A stretch of DNA of 64,000 nt from Pseudoglutamicibacter cumminsii (GCF_016907775.1 NZ_JAFBCO010000001.1:558001-622000); one strand, 5' to 3'. Positions 28,103 through 36,891 are shown, numbered from the stretch's first letter. Made by a program: numbers and translations. The notes: generated from the letters alone by a model not told the origin.

Positions 28103-28176
28103 GCGGGTGTAGCTTAATGGTAAAGCTCTTGCTTCCCAAGCAAGCGACGCGGGTTCGATTCCCGTCACCCGCTCCA
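28103..28176 (+). tRNA. tRNA-Gly (anticodon CCC), CCA end encoded
   Basis: The acceptor arms GCGGGTG and CACCCGC pair perfectly. The D arm, the anticodon stem CTTGC/GCAAG around loop TTCCCAA (anticodon CCC), and the T arm with GGTTCGATTCC are all present. The CCA tail is at 28174-28176. The phage integration genes begin 220 bases later, so it marks the host side of the prophage boundary. Confidence 0.97.
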
Positions 28177-28204
28177 CTATGACGTCGAAAATGATAAGTA
28201 GGCG

Positions 28205-28280
28205 TTTGCGTTAGCGGGTATGCCCCAAGGGGGTCAAGAAAATCCCTTCCGTTAGCGAGTGTATAGCGCGTTAGCCGTGA
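28205..28280. repeat. CGTTAGC repeats between tRNA-Gly and the recombinase gene
   Basis: CGTTAGCG or CGTTAGCC occurs near 28209, 28250 and 28269, inside the 167 bases between the tRNA and the recombinase terminator. They may lie in or near the left attachment site, but I see no second copy in the window to prove this. Confidence 0.4.
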
Positions 28281-28343
28281 CCTGCCGAAATACTTCCCGA
28301 GCACTATCACTTCGCTGTTGCCACGATTTCTGGGCATGAGAAA

Positions 28344-28375
28344 AGCCCGTCCGCGCACTCATGCACGAACGGGCT
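28344..28375 (-). terminator. Terminator of the recombinase operon
   Basis: AGCCCGT (28344-28350) pairs with ACGGGCT (28369-28375). In the minus direction the stem is followed by CTTTTC. It lies 20 bases after the stop of the long recombinase gene. Confidence 0.75.
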
Positions 28376-28395
28376 AAAAATTTCCCTCTAACCTC

Positions 28396-29967
28396 CTACA
28401 GCTGAACCCTCACTACCTCGCCAACTCGGAACACGAACCGGATCGTATCCTCGCCTACGATGGCGTGATCGATGAGTGCGCTCCACTGCGCGGGACGAAA
28501 CTCGCTCACCGGTTCGCCCGCCAGATCATTCAGGGTTGTGGTGATGGCGGCATGCTTGGCAGTGTTCGCTACGATATCTGCTTCCAGGCTTGTTTTACGT
28601 GCAAGCGTCTTACGGTAGGTAGTATCGAGTTTGGTGTACTTGTTTTGGTAGGCGTCTTGGTCGAGCGCACACCGCTGGTTTTCCGCAATCAGCGTCTCGA
28701 TCTGCTCGGTGAGTTCCACAAGTTTTGCCTGGCACGCTGCGGCTTGTTCTTCCAAACGGCTCGTATCGAACATGTCGCCAAGCACCTGCGGCAGCTGGCT
28801 TTCGTACCGGTGGCGGGCGATCAGTTGGTTGAGCGCTTGGACGAAAGAATCCTTGATCTGCTCGTCTTTCACCGTCGCGCTGCTGCAGGGATGTTCGTCT
28901 GTGTATTTGTGGTTGCATTGCCAGACTGTGTACTTGTATTTCGTGTTCGACGCCCACGTTTTACGCCCATACCACGCCCCACACTGAGAACATTTCAGCC
29001 GGGTGGAGAATAAGCCGACTTTCGCTGACGATATGTTGGCATGGCGGGTGGCGAGTTCGTATTGCACCTGATCCCAGATACGCGGAGCAATAATCGGCTC
29101 GTGATTACCTGATACGTAGTATTGGGGCACTTCACCCTCGTTGACCTTCATCTTCTTAGTAAGGAAATCGGTGGTAAACGTCTTTTGGAGAAGGGCGTCG
29201 CCCTTGTATTTTTCGTTGGATAGAATGGAGCGCACTGTCGAGGTTGACCACACTTCTTTCCCACGCGGGGTGAGAATCTTACGCTGCGCGAGCTCGGTTT
29301 TAATCTCACTGATCGCCATCCCGTCAAGGAAAAGCTGGTAGATCAACCGCACGGTCGGAGCCTGCGTCTCGTCGATGACGAGGCTGCCACCCTCGCCTTT
29401 CTTGTATCCGAGTAGGGATTTGTAGGGCACCATGATTTTTCCATCGGCAAAACGTTTCCTATGTCCCCAGGTGACGTTCTCGGAGATGGAGCGGGATTCT
29501 TCTTGCGCCAAGCTCGACATGATCGTGATGAGTAATTCGCCTTTGGCGTCAAAGGTATAAATATTTTCCTTCTCAAAATAAACCTCGACGCCTGCATCCT
29601 TGAGCTTGCGCACGGTAGTGAGCGAGTCGACGGTGTTGCGTGCGAACCGGGAGACGCTTTTGGTGAGGATCAGATCGATTTTGCCTGCCAGGGCGTCATC
29701 GATCATGGTTTGGAATCCCTCACGGCGCTTCATAGAGGTGCCAGAGATACCTTCGTCGCAGTACATGCCCGCGAACTGCCAATCATTACGGGAATGAATG
29801 TAGGTGGTGTAGTAGTCGATCTGAGCCTCGTAGGAGGAGGTTTGTTCTTCCATCTCGGTAGAGACGCGAGCGTAGGCGGCGACCCGTCTGCGTGCCGGTG
29901 CGCCAGATGAGGCTGCGGCAGATCGAAGCTTCTTTGTTGCGGGTATCGCGGTGACGGTGCGGTTCAT
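28396..29967 (-). CDS. Large serine recombinase A (integrase, with coiled coil)
   Basis: This is a 523-residue site-specific recombinase. The resolvase domain holds the nucleophile serine in AAYARVST and the arginine motif SVSRFARN. A recombinase domain follows, then a zinc ribbon (CSQC with later cysteines in QCNHKYTDEHPC). A long coiled coil comes next (LEEQAAACQAKLVELTEQIE and following), of the kind that controls integration direction in phage serine integrases. It overlaps the preceding recombinase gene by four bases (ATGA), so both are made from one message. It is probably the main integrase. Confidence 0.94.
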   Translation of the reverse strand: MNRTVTAIPATKKLRSAAASSGAPARRRVAAYARVSTEMEEQTSSYEAQIDYYTTYIHSRNDWQFAGMYCDEGISGTSMKRREGFQTMIDDALAGKIDLILTKSVSRFARNTVDSLTTVRKLKDAGVEVYFEKENIYTFDAKGELLITIMSSLAQEESRSISENVTWGHRKRFADGKIMVPYKSLLGYKKGEGGSLVIDETQAPTVRLIYQLFLDGMAISEIKTELAQRKILTPRGKEVWSTSTVRSILSNEKYKGDALLQKTFTTDFLTKKMKVNEGEVPQYYVSGNHEPIIAPRIWDQVQYELATRHANISSAKVGLFSTRLKCSQCGAWYGRKTWASNTKYKYTVWQCNHKYTDEHPCSSATVKDEQIKDSFVQALNQLIARHRYESQLPQVLGDMFDTSRLEEQAAACQAKLVELTEQIETLIAENQRCALDQDAYQNKYTKLDTTYRKTLARKTSLEADIVANTAKHAAITTTLNDLAGEPVSEFRPAQWSALIDHAIVGEDTIRFVFRVGEVVRVQL

Positions 29968-31214
29968 GCCAGCCTCCCCTCACTGGTTAACCCCACTGGT
30001 GTCATGGTTCCATCCGCGAGGTGGAAGGTGAGCTGATGCTCGAAGGCCTCGATCATCACGATCTGCTCGCCAACCTGGACGGGGTCGAAACCCTGGGTGC
30101 CGAGCATGTCTGCGCAGGCTTGTTCGAGGAGTGTTTCGCGCAGGTTGTGCCCCCTACAGGGGTTGCCGTTCCCGGTGCAGGCACTCCAGCAGCGCCAGAA
30201 CTTGTATGAGGTTCCAGACTTGTAGGTGCGGGTTTTGCGTTGATAGTTCTTCCCGCACGCCGCGCAGCAGATCCGCCCGGTGAATACGCCCGTGTTTTTT
30301 GACGGGGTGGCAGCCGGGCCCGCCTCACGCCTGTGCGCGATTTCTGCTTGCACCGTGTCAAACATCGCCTGATCAATGATCGCTGGGAGGGCTTGCTCGA
30401 CCCAGTATCGCGGCAGCTCCCCGTCGTTGAGGGAGCGTGTGGGTGCTTGGATTGTGGGGCGGTACATTTTCTGTAGCATTTGGCAGCCCTTGTACCGCTC
30501 GTTTTCGAGCATGCGACGAAACACGGATCCGTAGAACCGTCCCCCTCCCCGAGAGCGTTTACCTTCAGCGTTGAGCATGCCAGCGGTCTTTTCCGGGCTG
30601 ATCCCATCGAGATAATTGGCAAACAGTAAGCGCACGATCTTGGCTTCTTCGTCGATGATGGTGAACTGGCCGTTTGCCCAGTGGTAGCCATAGACAACGA
30701 AGGAGTTCGTGCCACCGTTCTTGTATCGGTTGCGGATTGCCCATTTCACGTTCTGGGATAGCGAGCGTGATTCTTCTTGGGCGAACGAGGCCAGCAAGGT
30801 TAACAGCAGTTCCCCGTCAGCGCTAAGGGTGTCGATACGTTCGCGTTCGAACCGTACGGCCACGCCAAGGTCTTTGAGCTCACGGACCGTAGCGAGCAGG
30901 TCGACAGTGTTGCGGGCCAGGCGTGAGATTGATTTACACAACACAATATCGACACCCCCGCCCCTGGCTGCGTCCATCAAGTCGGCCAGGCCTTGCCGGG
31001 ATTTCGTTGACGTGCCGGTGATACCCTCGTCGATAAACACGCCTGCATAGGCCCATCCGGGTGTGGACTGGATCAGGCGCGAATAATACGAAACCTGCGC
31101 CGATAGGGATGCTAACTGCTCTGTGCCGTTGGTTGAGACCCTCGCGTATGCTGCTACGTTGACCAGTTTCGGGGTCGGCGGCCGAACTGGTGTCACCACA
31201 CTGATGTGTGCCAC
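29964..31214 (-). CDS. Large serine recombinase B (shorter, no clear coiled coil)
   Basis: This second serine recombinase has 416 residues. It has an intact catalytic core: AAYARVST, then SISRLARN and EESRSLSQNVKWA. The recombinase domain and a zinc ribbon (CCAACGKNYQ and CWSACTGNGNPC) follow. After the ribbon only about 65 residues remain, without the long coiled coil of recombinase A. I chose the GTG at 31214 because AAAGGAG lies five bases before it. The frame is open to 31244. The pair recalls two-recombinase systems such as ccrA/ccrB. Confidence 0.92.
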   Translation of the reverse strand: MAHISVVTPVRPPTPKLVNVAAYARVSTNGTEQLASLSAQVSYYSRLIQSTPGWAYAGVFIDEGITGTSTKSRQGLADLMDAARGGGVDIVLCKSISRLARNTVDLLATVRELKDLGVAVRFERERIDTLSADGELLLTLLASFAQEESRSLSQNVKWAIRNRYKNGGTNSFVVYGYHWANGQFTIIDEEAKIVRLLFANYLDGISPEKTAGMLNAEGKRSRGGGRFYGSVFRRMLENERYKGCQMLQKMYRPTIQAPTRSLNDGELPRYWVEQALPAIIDQAMFDTVQAEIAHRREAGPAATPSKNTGVFTGRICCAACGKNYQRKTRTYKSGTSYKFWRCWSACTGNGNPCRGHNLRETLLEQACADMLGTQGFDPVQVGEQIVMIEAFEHQLTFHLADGTMTPVGLTSEGRLA

Positions 31215-31260
31215 GTTTTCTCCTTTCGCGTTAGGTCTATACACGCTCTAAAGGCGGTGT

Positions 31261-31470
31261 TTATCCAGTCGTTTCGCCCACAATCTGTGGTTGATAGATC
31301 GGGTTCCGGTCCTCCCACAACAGCCGATAGGCACGCCGATACTCTGAAGATGTGAGCACACCCCGACTTGCCAGCATGCTTAAGACGTGAGCGTCAGTAA
31401 TAAAGGCGAGTTCTCGGGCGAACATCTCAGGCTGTGTCATCTGATCAACCCGAGCCGTGAGAGCGTTCAT
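31261..31470 (-). CDS. Small protein of the recombinase operon
   Basis: This 69-residue protein is predicted all-helical: MNALTARVDQMTQPEMFAREL, then FITDAHVLSMLASRGVLTSSEYRRAYRLLWEDRN. The last part resembles the SHOCT-like short C-terminal helical motif seen in phage proteins. Its ATG overlaps the stop of the zinc protein gene by four bases, and it ends 46 bases before recombinase B. It could be an accessory or directionality factor, but nothing in the sequence proves that. Confidence 0.7.
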   Translation of the reverse strand: MNALTARVDQMTQPEMFARELAFITDAHVLSMLASRGVLTSSEYRRAYRLLWEDRNPIYQPQIVGETTG

Positions 31471-31850
31471 GGTCGTCCGCCACGGGTGCCGAAGCGAGCA
31501 CGTACATAACAGGCGTGGCAGCAGTACTTTTGGCCCGGTTTGTCCACGATCGCGAAGCGGCGTCCGCAGTGCGTACAGGTCTGCTCGCGCACTGGCTCGG
31601 TTTTCTGTCGGTGCCGCCACGCTTTATGTCTGCATGCGGGCGAGCAAAACCGAGCCCGAACACCTCCCCGAATGGGGCTGGCACACCACTGGCATACCTG
31701 CCAGGCCATCACCAACCCGGCGTCGAGATTTCGGTTGGTGCAGTACGAGCGGACCTGGTCACGAGTCAGGGCGCAAAACTCGGCAATCGCTTTATACCCC
31801 CAGCCCGCCGTGCGCAGGTTACGAATACGTTGTTCGTCAAGATCATTCAC
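31467..31850 (-). CDS. Helix-turn-helix protein with two zinc clusters
   Basis: This 127-residue protein starts with a helix-turn-helix-like region (RIRNLRTAGWGYKAIAEFCA, then LTRDQVRSYCTNRNL). Two Cys4 clusters follow: CQWC...FCSPAC and CTHC...YCCHAC. Both clusters resemble TRASH/MYM-type zinc knuckles. It is first in a four-gene operon with two recombinases, so a role in controlling or assisting integration is the natural guess. I do not recognise a characterised relative. Confidence 0.8.
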   Translation of the reverse strand: MNDLDEQRIRNLRTAGWGYKAIAEFCALTRDQVRSYCTNRNLDAGLVMAWQVCQWCASPIRGGVRARFCSPACRHKAWRHRQKTEPVREQTCTHCGRRFAIVDKPGQKYCCHACYVRARFGTRGGRP

Positions 31851-31920
31851 AGTGAGGTCACTCCCTTCACCCCACTGCCGACAAACCCGTATGTGTTAAA
31901 TCCGTCCATGAAACGACGAA

Positions 31921-31977
31921 AAGCCCCGCCACCACCGGCTCCCCGAGGATTGGGAAGTCACAGTGATGACGGGGCTT
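31921..31977 (-). terminator. Terminator after the endolysin gene
   Basis: AAGCCCCG (31921-31928) pairs with CGGGGCTT (31970-31977) across a long loop. In the minus direction it runs into TTTTCG. It separates the lysis genes from the recombinase operon. Confidence 0.65.
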
Positions 31978-32002
31978 CAATACGCCGTAGTAGCGTGCGG
32001 GG

Positions 32003-32833
32003 TTAGTAGCCGAGCTTGGCATTCACGCGCGCCTGAACAGTGGCGTAGAGGTTACCCAAGCGGCGCTTACGCTCATCCCCGTTGCCGTAGTCGCCGCGAA
32101 TGACGGCGTCAGCCAGAGCATCAATGTTGGGCCCTGCGGGCTTCGTAGGCGTGTTGCCAGAGAGCTTCTCATTGACTCGCTGTTGAACAGCGGCGTAGCG
32201 GGCTCCGAGGCGACGTTTGCGCTCATCCCCGTTGCCGTAGTCGCCGCGAATCACCGCATCGGCAAGAGCGTCGATGTTCGGCGTTGCAGGAGCAGGTGCT
32301 GGTGTGAGCGCTGGCGCTGATGTAGCGCCGGTCATCTGGTCATACCAATACTGAGCGCGAGCCATGTAGGCGGCGTGCTGGGAACCAGCAAGAGATGCCG
32401 GACAAGCAGTGGCAGAGAAGTCCTTGTGCCCGAACACGTTCTTACCCCAGACCGGGCGGCCAAGACCGTAGAACTTGCAAACGGCCGCGACGAGGTGTGC
32501 TCCGTTATCCAAACATGCGTCGGATACCGACCAAGGATCGGAAGAAACATCGGCGTGTTCGATGCCGATACTGGTGGTGTTGGCGGCAAAGTTGCCTGCA
32601 TGCCAGGCGGTGTCCCGGTCCCACACGAGCTGGCCGATGCGTCCGTCAGTTTGGACTTGGTAGTGGGCGGAAGCAGGACGGGACTGCCACACGTCGTAAC
32701 AGCCCCTAATGGTGAGGTTTCCGGCGTTGTGGTGGATGATGACCTTATCGATCCGCCGACCGTTCCTGCCGGGCGTGTAGTGTGTGTTCATGATGAGGTC
32801 GATGTCGGCCTCAAGCGCGAGCCAATTCTTCAT
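32003..32833 (-). CDS. Endolysin: N-acetylmuramoyl-L-alanine amidase with CW_7 repeats
   Basis: This 276-residue phage lysin cuts the amide bond between muramic acid and the stem peptide. The amidase_2 domain (about 1-165) shows IIHHNAG, TAWHAGN and GHKDFSATACPASL, which carry the zinc ligands. A short Ala/Pro/Thr linker leads to two copies of the CW_7 (Cpl-7-type) wall-binding repeat, each with NIDALADAVIRGDYGNGDER, 50 residues apart. An AAGGAG site precedes the ATG, which overlaps the holin stop by one base. Confidence 0.95.
   Translation of the reverse strand: MKNWLALEADIDLIMNTHYTPGRNGRRIDKVIIHHNAGNLTIRGCYDVWQSRPASAHYQVQTDGRIGQLVWDRDTAWHAGNFAANTTSIGIEHADVSSDPWSVSDACLDNGAHLVAAVCKFYGLGRPVWGKNVFGHKDFSATACPASLAGSQHAAYMARAQYWYDQMTGATSAPALTPAPAPATPNIDALADAVIRGDYGNGDERKRRLGARYAAVQQRVNEKLSGNTPTKPAGPNIDALADAVIRGDYGNGDERKRRLGNLYATVQARVNAKLGY
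32009..32278 (-). repeat. Two CW_7 wall-binding repeats in the endolysin
   Basis: The copies at about 32009-32128 and 32159-32278 are offset by exactly 150 bases. They share long identical DNA stretches over the GDYGNGDER part, which suggests a fairly recent duplication. Confidence 0.85.
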
Positions 32834-33297
32834 CAGTGAATCTCCTTATCTGTTGGGTGTTCAGCGGTTGTTTCGGTCAGTGAGGGTCTTGTTTCGGCGC
32901 GGTTGGCGATCGCATCGAGCGCGCCGCGCATTTGGGATGGGACGGGTAGGCCGAGGCGGGTGGCGTTTTCGACCAGGGAGATGCCTTCGTTGGATAGGTA
33001 GAAGAAGATGACCGCCGCTCGCAGCACGCCGGGTGCTCCGAGAATATGGACGTCGATGAGGTGGGCGAGGCCGACGAGGGTAAAGATGAGGATTTTGCGG
33101 CTGATACCCCTAAAACCGACGGATGAGCTGAGGCGGCGCTCGTTGATGGCGGCCAGCACCCCGGTGATGTAGTCGGCGATAGCGAAGACGATCAGGGCAT
33201 AGACGAGGCCGTCGAGACCTCCAAGATAAGCGGCGAGCCACGCACCAATACCAGCGATGCCGGTTTGGATGGCGTGCCAGATGGCGTGTAGAGACAT
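32833..33297 (-). CDS. Phage holin
   Basis: This 154-residue membrane protein resembles the phi-LC3/holin_4 (toxin-secretion/lysis) family. Helices lie at LDGLVYALIVFAIADYITGVLAAI, KILIFTLVGLAHLIDVHIL and VLRAAVIFFYLSNEGISLVEN. The YITGVLAA and SNEGISL motifs are typical. The charged C-tail (TETTAEHPTDKEIH) is cytoplasmic. It opens the membrane so that the adjacent amidase reaches the wall. The ATG at 33297 has AAAGGAA nine bases before it. Confidence 0.92.
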   Translation of the reverse strand: MSLHAIWHAIQTGIAGIGAWLAAYLGGLDGLVYALIVFAIADYITGVLAAINERRLSSSVGFRGISRKILIFTLVGLAHLIDVHILGAPGVLRAAVIFFYLSNEGISLVENATRLGLPVPSQMRGALDAIANRAETRPSLTETTAEHPTDKEIH

Positions 33298-33328
33298 GAG
33301 AATGATTCCTTTCGTGGGCATAAAAATT

Positions 33329-33354
33329 GCCCACACCCATCAGTGGGTGAAGGC
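33329..33354 (-). terminator. Hairpin with T-run before the holin gene
   Basis: A stem around CACCCA/TGGGTG with outer GCC/GGC pairs is followed in the minus direction by AATTTTT. It lies between the small tail-end gene and the holin ribosome-binding site, so it may reduce lysis-gene expression by attenuation. Confidence 0.65.
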
Positions 33355-33380
33355 ATCAAAAATTGGTGTAGCGCAGCGGG

Positions 33381-33599
33381 TTACATGGTTGGGTCGGTGA
33401 GCACCTCCAAGATTGGCAGGCTCAAGTCGAATGAGGCCGCCTGCGGCACGGGTAGCGTGATTTCCTCGACCTGTCTGGCTGGTGGCGTGGGCGTGGCATC
33501 GGATTCGACCGGGATGATGGGTAGCTGTACTTCTTCGCTAGACGTTGACTCATCGGCCGTGACTTCGGCCAGTTCTGTGTTTTCGTATTCGGTGGTCAT
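33381..33599 (-). CDS. Small acidic phage protein
   Basis: This 72-residue protein is acidic and rich in Glu, Thr, Ser and Pro, with no recognisable domain and no membrane helix. It overlaps the preceding gene by four bases (ATGA). Its place between tail-tip and lysis genes matches the small, poorly conserved proteins often found there. Function unknown. Confidence 0.65.
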   Translation of the reverse strand: MTTEYENTELAEVTADESTSSEEVQLPIIPVESDATPTPPARQVEEITLPVPQAASFDLSLPILEVLTDPTM

Positions 33600-34018
33600 T
33601 GGCCACCCTTGGTGATGGCGTCGTAGAGGACGTCGTAGGCTTCCGCCGACACGCCAGACAGTTCACCCTCATAGCCGTCAAGAAGTGCTTTCACGTCCTT
33701 GTCGTGGCCGTCGTAGGTGGGCCCGGAGACTTCCGCAACAGATGCCAGTAGTGATTGGCGTGCGTCGAGGAATTCACTGGCTTTGTCGGGGTTGGCGAGC
33801 ATGAAGGTGCCGTCGTCTGCGAACACTGGGCGACCCTGATCGTCGAGTGTTGCGAATTGGGTGACGAGGTCGTATTCATCTTCCCCGAACCGGGCAATCG
33901 CTTCCTTCACTAGCGTCAGGAGTTTCGAGCGAGCACGGGACTGCGCCGCCTTGAGCGGCATATTGGTGAGTAGGTCGGCGATGGGTTGCAAATGGTGGTT
34001 GGCGAGCATGATCTTCAT
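33596..34018 (-). CDS. DUF1617-like phage protein
   Basis: The 140-residue protein begins MKIMLANHHLQPIADLLTNM and continues LKAAQSRARSKLLTLVKEAI...EYDLVTQFATLDDQGRPVF. This pattern resembles the phage family DUF1617, found next to tail-fibre genes of Gram-positive siphoviruses (recognition from memory, not a search). No enzymatic motif is visible. It follows the tail-tip gene by 16 bases and overlaps the next gene by four. Confidence 0.7.
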   Translation of the reverse strand: MKIMLANHHLQPIADLLTNMPLKAAQSRARSKLLTLVKEAIARFGEDEYDLVTQFATLDDQGRPVFADDGTFMLANPDKASEFLDARQSLLASVAEVSGPTYDGHDKDVKALLDGYEGELSGVSAEAYDVLYDAITKGGQ

Positions 34019-34034
34019 CAGTATTTCCTTTTAC

Positions 34035-36866
34035 TTATGCGAGGTTGGTGGACATGGTCGATAAGCCAGTGTTGGAGAAGTACCGCCACGTGATGTTCGA
34101 CCCAGACCCGGAGATGGATGTGATCCACCCCTGATTGAGTAAGGTCAGGATTGCGTTCATCCGCGACATCAAATCCTTGGTGCGATCAAAGAGACGGGTC
34201 ATGTTGTAATACGAGCCGTTAGTGACCACCATCAGGTCATAGGTGTGAAACACGATCTTCGACAGCCCGCTTGGCCCCACCCAGCCCGAATAGGTTCCCT
34301 TGCCCGTCAGCGTGCAGTCCTGCAAGGTCACATATCGTGAGCCCGTCGTGTAGAACTTATAGCCACCAGTACGCAGATCGGAGCCGAGATGGATACCGGA
34401 TTTCCCGTAAAACAATCCCTTCGGATCCAACGTCAAACACGTGTAGTAGGTGCCGCCGTCTGCCTTCTGGTAGGTCCAGGCAACGTAGTCGCCTTTGTAA
34501 GCAAGTTGGTTGACGATTCCTTGCACATTCGGCTTATCTTTATGAGCCCGCCGCGCGAACTCACCGATATAACGGGTGCCGTACCAAAACTGCATCCCAG
34601 CGCTCGTAATCTTGCCCTCCAGCATGGAGCCGTCATACCAAGCGATCTGATACGGGGTGATGCGGATAGATTGCGTCCAACCTGCCAGGCCTACTTGGAT
34701 GGCGTTGGTCGCGAGCTTGTCGGCCGTAATCGACCGCGCCCCAATCCGAGCCGCCGACAACGTCCCGGTGGTGATCTTCCCAGCATCCAGCGAAGCAATC
34801 TTGGCCGATGTGACCGCAGCGTCTTTAATCATCGCATTGGTGATGTATCCGTTGGCGATCGTGAGCTTATCGGAGGTAATGGACCCTGCTGCGATGCGTG
34901 CAGCCGACAAAGTGCCAGTCATAATCTTGTTCGCGGATAGGCTGCCAACCTTCGCATCCGTGATCGCCGCATTCGCGATCATCGCATTCGTAATAAACCC
35001 GTTGGCGATCGTCAGCTTGTCTGAGGTGATGGATCCAGCCTGAATGCGTGCCGCTGCCAGGTAGCCCGAGGTGATCTTGTCTGCCGACAGTGAGCTGATT
35101 TTCGCGTTGGTGATCGCGGCATCAGCGATGTGTGCGGTGCCGATGGCGGCGTCTGCGATGTGTGCTTGGCTGATCGCTTTCGACCCGATCATCGCGCCAC
35201 CCACCGGTGTCTGCTCCCATTGGTTGTTGGTGAGAATGTATTGGCGGGCGATCACGCCGTCTACGCGCACTTGCCATAGCGCACCCTCCGGCCTGCCAGC
35301 CGCGTCCGCTACGCTCGGGTCAACAACGGCAACCGTGAGCCGCCCATCCGAGGTAACCGCAACGTCGTGGGCATCTTGCGCCAACTGGGTAGCACCAGCG
35401 GCTGCGGTATTGGCCTGGTCAATATCGACCTGCGCCGAAGCCATCTGAGTGGCGACAGCATCGGCGGCGGTTTGTGCGTCTTGTGCGGTGGTGAGGGCTT
35501 GGTCGACCTGCGTGCGTGCTGCGTCGAGTTCCGCGCTGATCTGTGCATGGTTCAGATCGGTGGCGAGGGCGACCCAGCCGGGCTGCCCGGTGTCGGTGAG
35601 CCGGTATATCCAGATTTCGGTGGTTTCGCCGTTGCTTTTGAACCATGTGTCGCCGAGCTGTGCCTTCTCGGGCTGGGTGGTGCCGTAGTGGTTGGTGTTC
35701 TTCCCATCAGCGCTTGCGAGGGCGAATCCTGCCGTATCCGATGCAGCCACCGCCGTATTGATGGCAGTCTTCACTTGCCGGGTGACGGACGTGAACTTCC
35801 GAGCAGTAGAACCCAGTTCGACCGAAATGTACTGGAGCGCGAGTGGGTTGTATTCGTAAGCGACCACCCGTGCCGTGAGCGCAACACCAAGATCAGCGTG
35901 GCGGACGGTCACGGTGTCGCCAATTTCGACGGTTTCCAGCCGTGCGAGGTCAGCGTATTCACGGGTTTGTGAAAGGTCAGTGAAGCGGATCTTGTACGAC
36001 CCGGACGGCTCATCCACATGCTTGGCGCTGAATTCTGCTGCTGCCAGATGGCGCAACTGCGCGTGTGCTTGGTCGAGTGGAAGCTCGCCTTCACGTGGGT
36101 TGTCTTTATCCGTGATGGCTTTGACTTGTCCGTAGCGGATGACGCGGATACGCGGCACCACATAATCACCCAACTTCAGCGAATCCACATAGAGCTCGGG
36201 TAGGAGTAGGCCGTCGTAGCCCACCGGGAGAATCCGCGTCGCCACCGTCGAAAAATCAATGGATGACTCAAACCCAGTGAGGTTCTTCCGATCACGGATG
36301 ACAACGCCTGTATTTCGCCCACGCCGAGCGGAGTGATGGATATGGAAATTATCGCGGGCCAGTTCGCCGCCCCAACGCGAGATGAGCGTGTTATCCTCGC
36401 CCGCATCCATGAGAGCTTGGGCGATGGGCATGCGTACCATCCGTGCCGAGGATCGCGTCACCGTATCCGAGCTTGTGGCAGTGAAATTATGGTTGGTGTT
36501 TGCCGCGCCAAGGATTTGAGTGAGTGCATCTTTCGCGGTTTTGTTGACAACGTAGGTGTCGGCGATGAGGTTCGCGGCCAGATCATAGAAGACATGAAAC
36601 GCCGTCACTTCCAGCGTTCCTTCGAGGGTGGTGACGACCTCGCTGATCCGGAAACCCTGCCGTTGCTCCAGTCCTGGCACGGGCGCTGCCACAATGTTCT
36701 CAAGTACGAGGTGCGTGGCTGCGGGGCCGTCTGCTGGGTAGGTGAAGGTCAGGGAGAATTCGCCACCTAGTTCTTCCGTCACGATCGGGTTGATGATCTC
36801 TCGGTCGAGGACACCGAGGCCGGTGGCGGTGAATGTCGTGGCGGTGCGGTCGTGAACCGTAATCAT
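34035..36866 (-). CDS. Tail-tip protein (prophage endopeptidase-tail family) with repeat array
   Basis: The 943-residue structural protein forms the tip of the tail. The N-terminal 400 residues follow the phage tail endopeptidase / minor structural fold, with LGVLDREIINPIVTEELGGE and RILPVGYDGLLLPE. A coiled-coil stretch follows. An array built on (I)TNAKI-SLSADKI-GYLAAARI-AGSITSDKL-IANGFI comes next, then a C-terminal domain of about 200 residues that probably touches the host. The frame is open to 37052, but the ATG at 36866 has GAAGG before it and gives the usual start MITVHDRT. Confidence 0.9.
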   Translation of the reverse strand: MITVHDRTATTFTATGLGVLDREIINPIVTEELGGEFSLTFTYPADGPAATHLVLENIVAAPVPGLEQRQGFRISEVVTTLEGTLEVTAFHVFYDLAANLIADTYVVNKTAKDALTQILGAANTNHNFTATSSDTVTRSSARMVRMPIAQALMDAGEDNTLISRWGGELARDNFHIHHSARRGRNTGVVIRDRKNLTGFESSIDFSTVATRILPVGYDGLLLPELYVDSLKLGDYVVPRIRVIRYGQVKAITDKDNPREGELPLDQAHAQLRHLAAAEFSAKHVDEPSGSYKIRFTDLSQTREYADLARLETVEIGDTVTVRHADLGVALTARVVAYEYNPLALQYISVELGSTARKFTSVTRQVKTAINTAVAASDTAGFALASADGKNTNHYGTTQPEKAQLGDTWFKSNGETTEIWIYRLTDTGQPGWVALATDLNHAQISAELDAARTQVDQALTTAQDAQTAADAVATQMASAQVDIDQANTAAAGATQLAQDAHDVAVTSDGRLTVAVVDPSVADAAGRPEGALWQVRVDGVIARQYILTNNQWEQTPVGGAMIGSKAISQAHIADAAIGTAHIADAAITNAKISSLSADKITSGYLAAARIQAGSITSDKLTIANGFITNAMIANAAITDAKVGSLSANKIMTGTLSAARIAAGSITSDKLTIANGYITNAMIKDAAVTSAKIASLDAGKITTGTLSAARIGARSITADKLATNAIQVGLAGWTQSIRITPYQIAWYDGSMLEGKITSAGMQFWYGTRYIGEFARRAHKDKPNVQGIVNQLAYKGDYVAWTYQKADGGTYYTCLTLDPKGLFYGKSGIHLGSDLRTGGYKFYTTGSRYVTLQDCTLTGKGTYSGWVGPSGLSKIVFHTYDLMVVTNGSYYNMTRLFDRTKDLMSRMNAILTLLNQGWITSISGSGSNITWRYFSNTGLSTMSTNLA

Positions 36867-36891
36867 GAGTGAGCCTTCCAAACAAAACACA

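Noticed and set aside
28068-28358. Minus-strand frame with the words GDGNRTRVACLG
   Set aside because: It is the reverse complement of tRNA-Gly read as protein, a well-known false gene.
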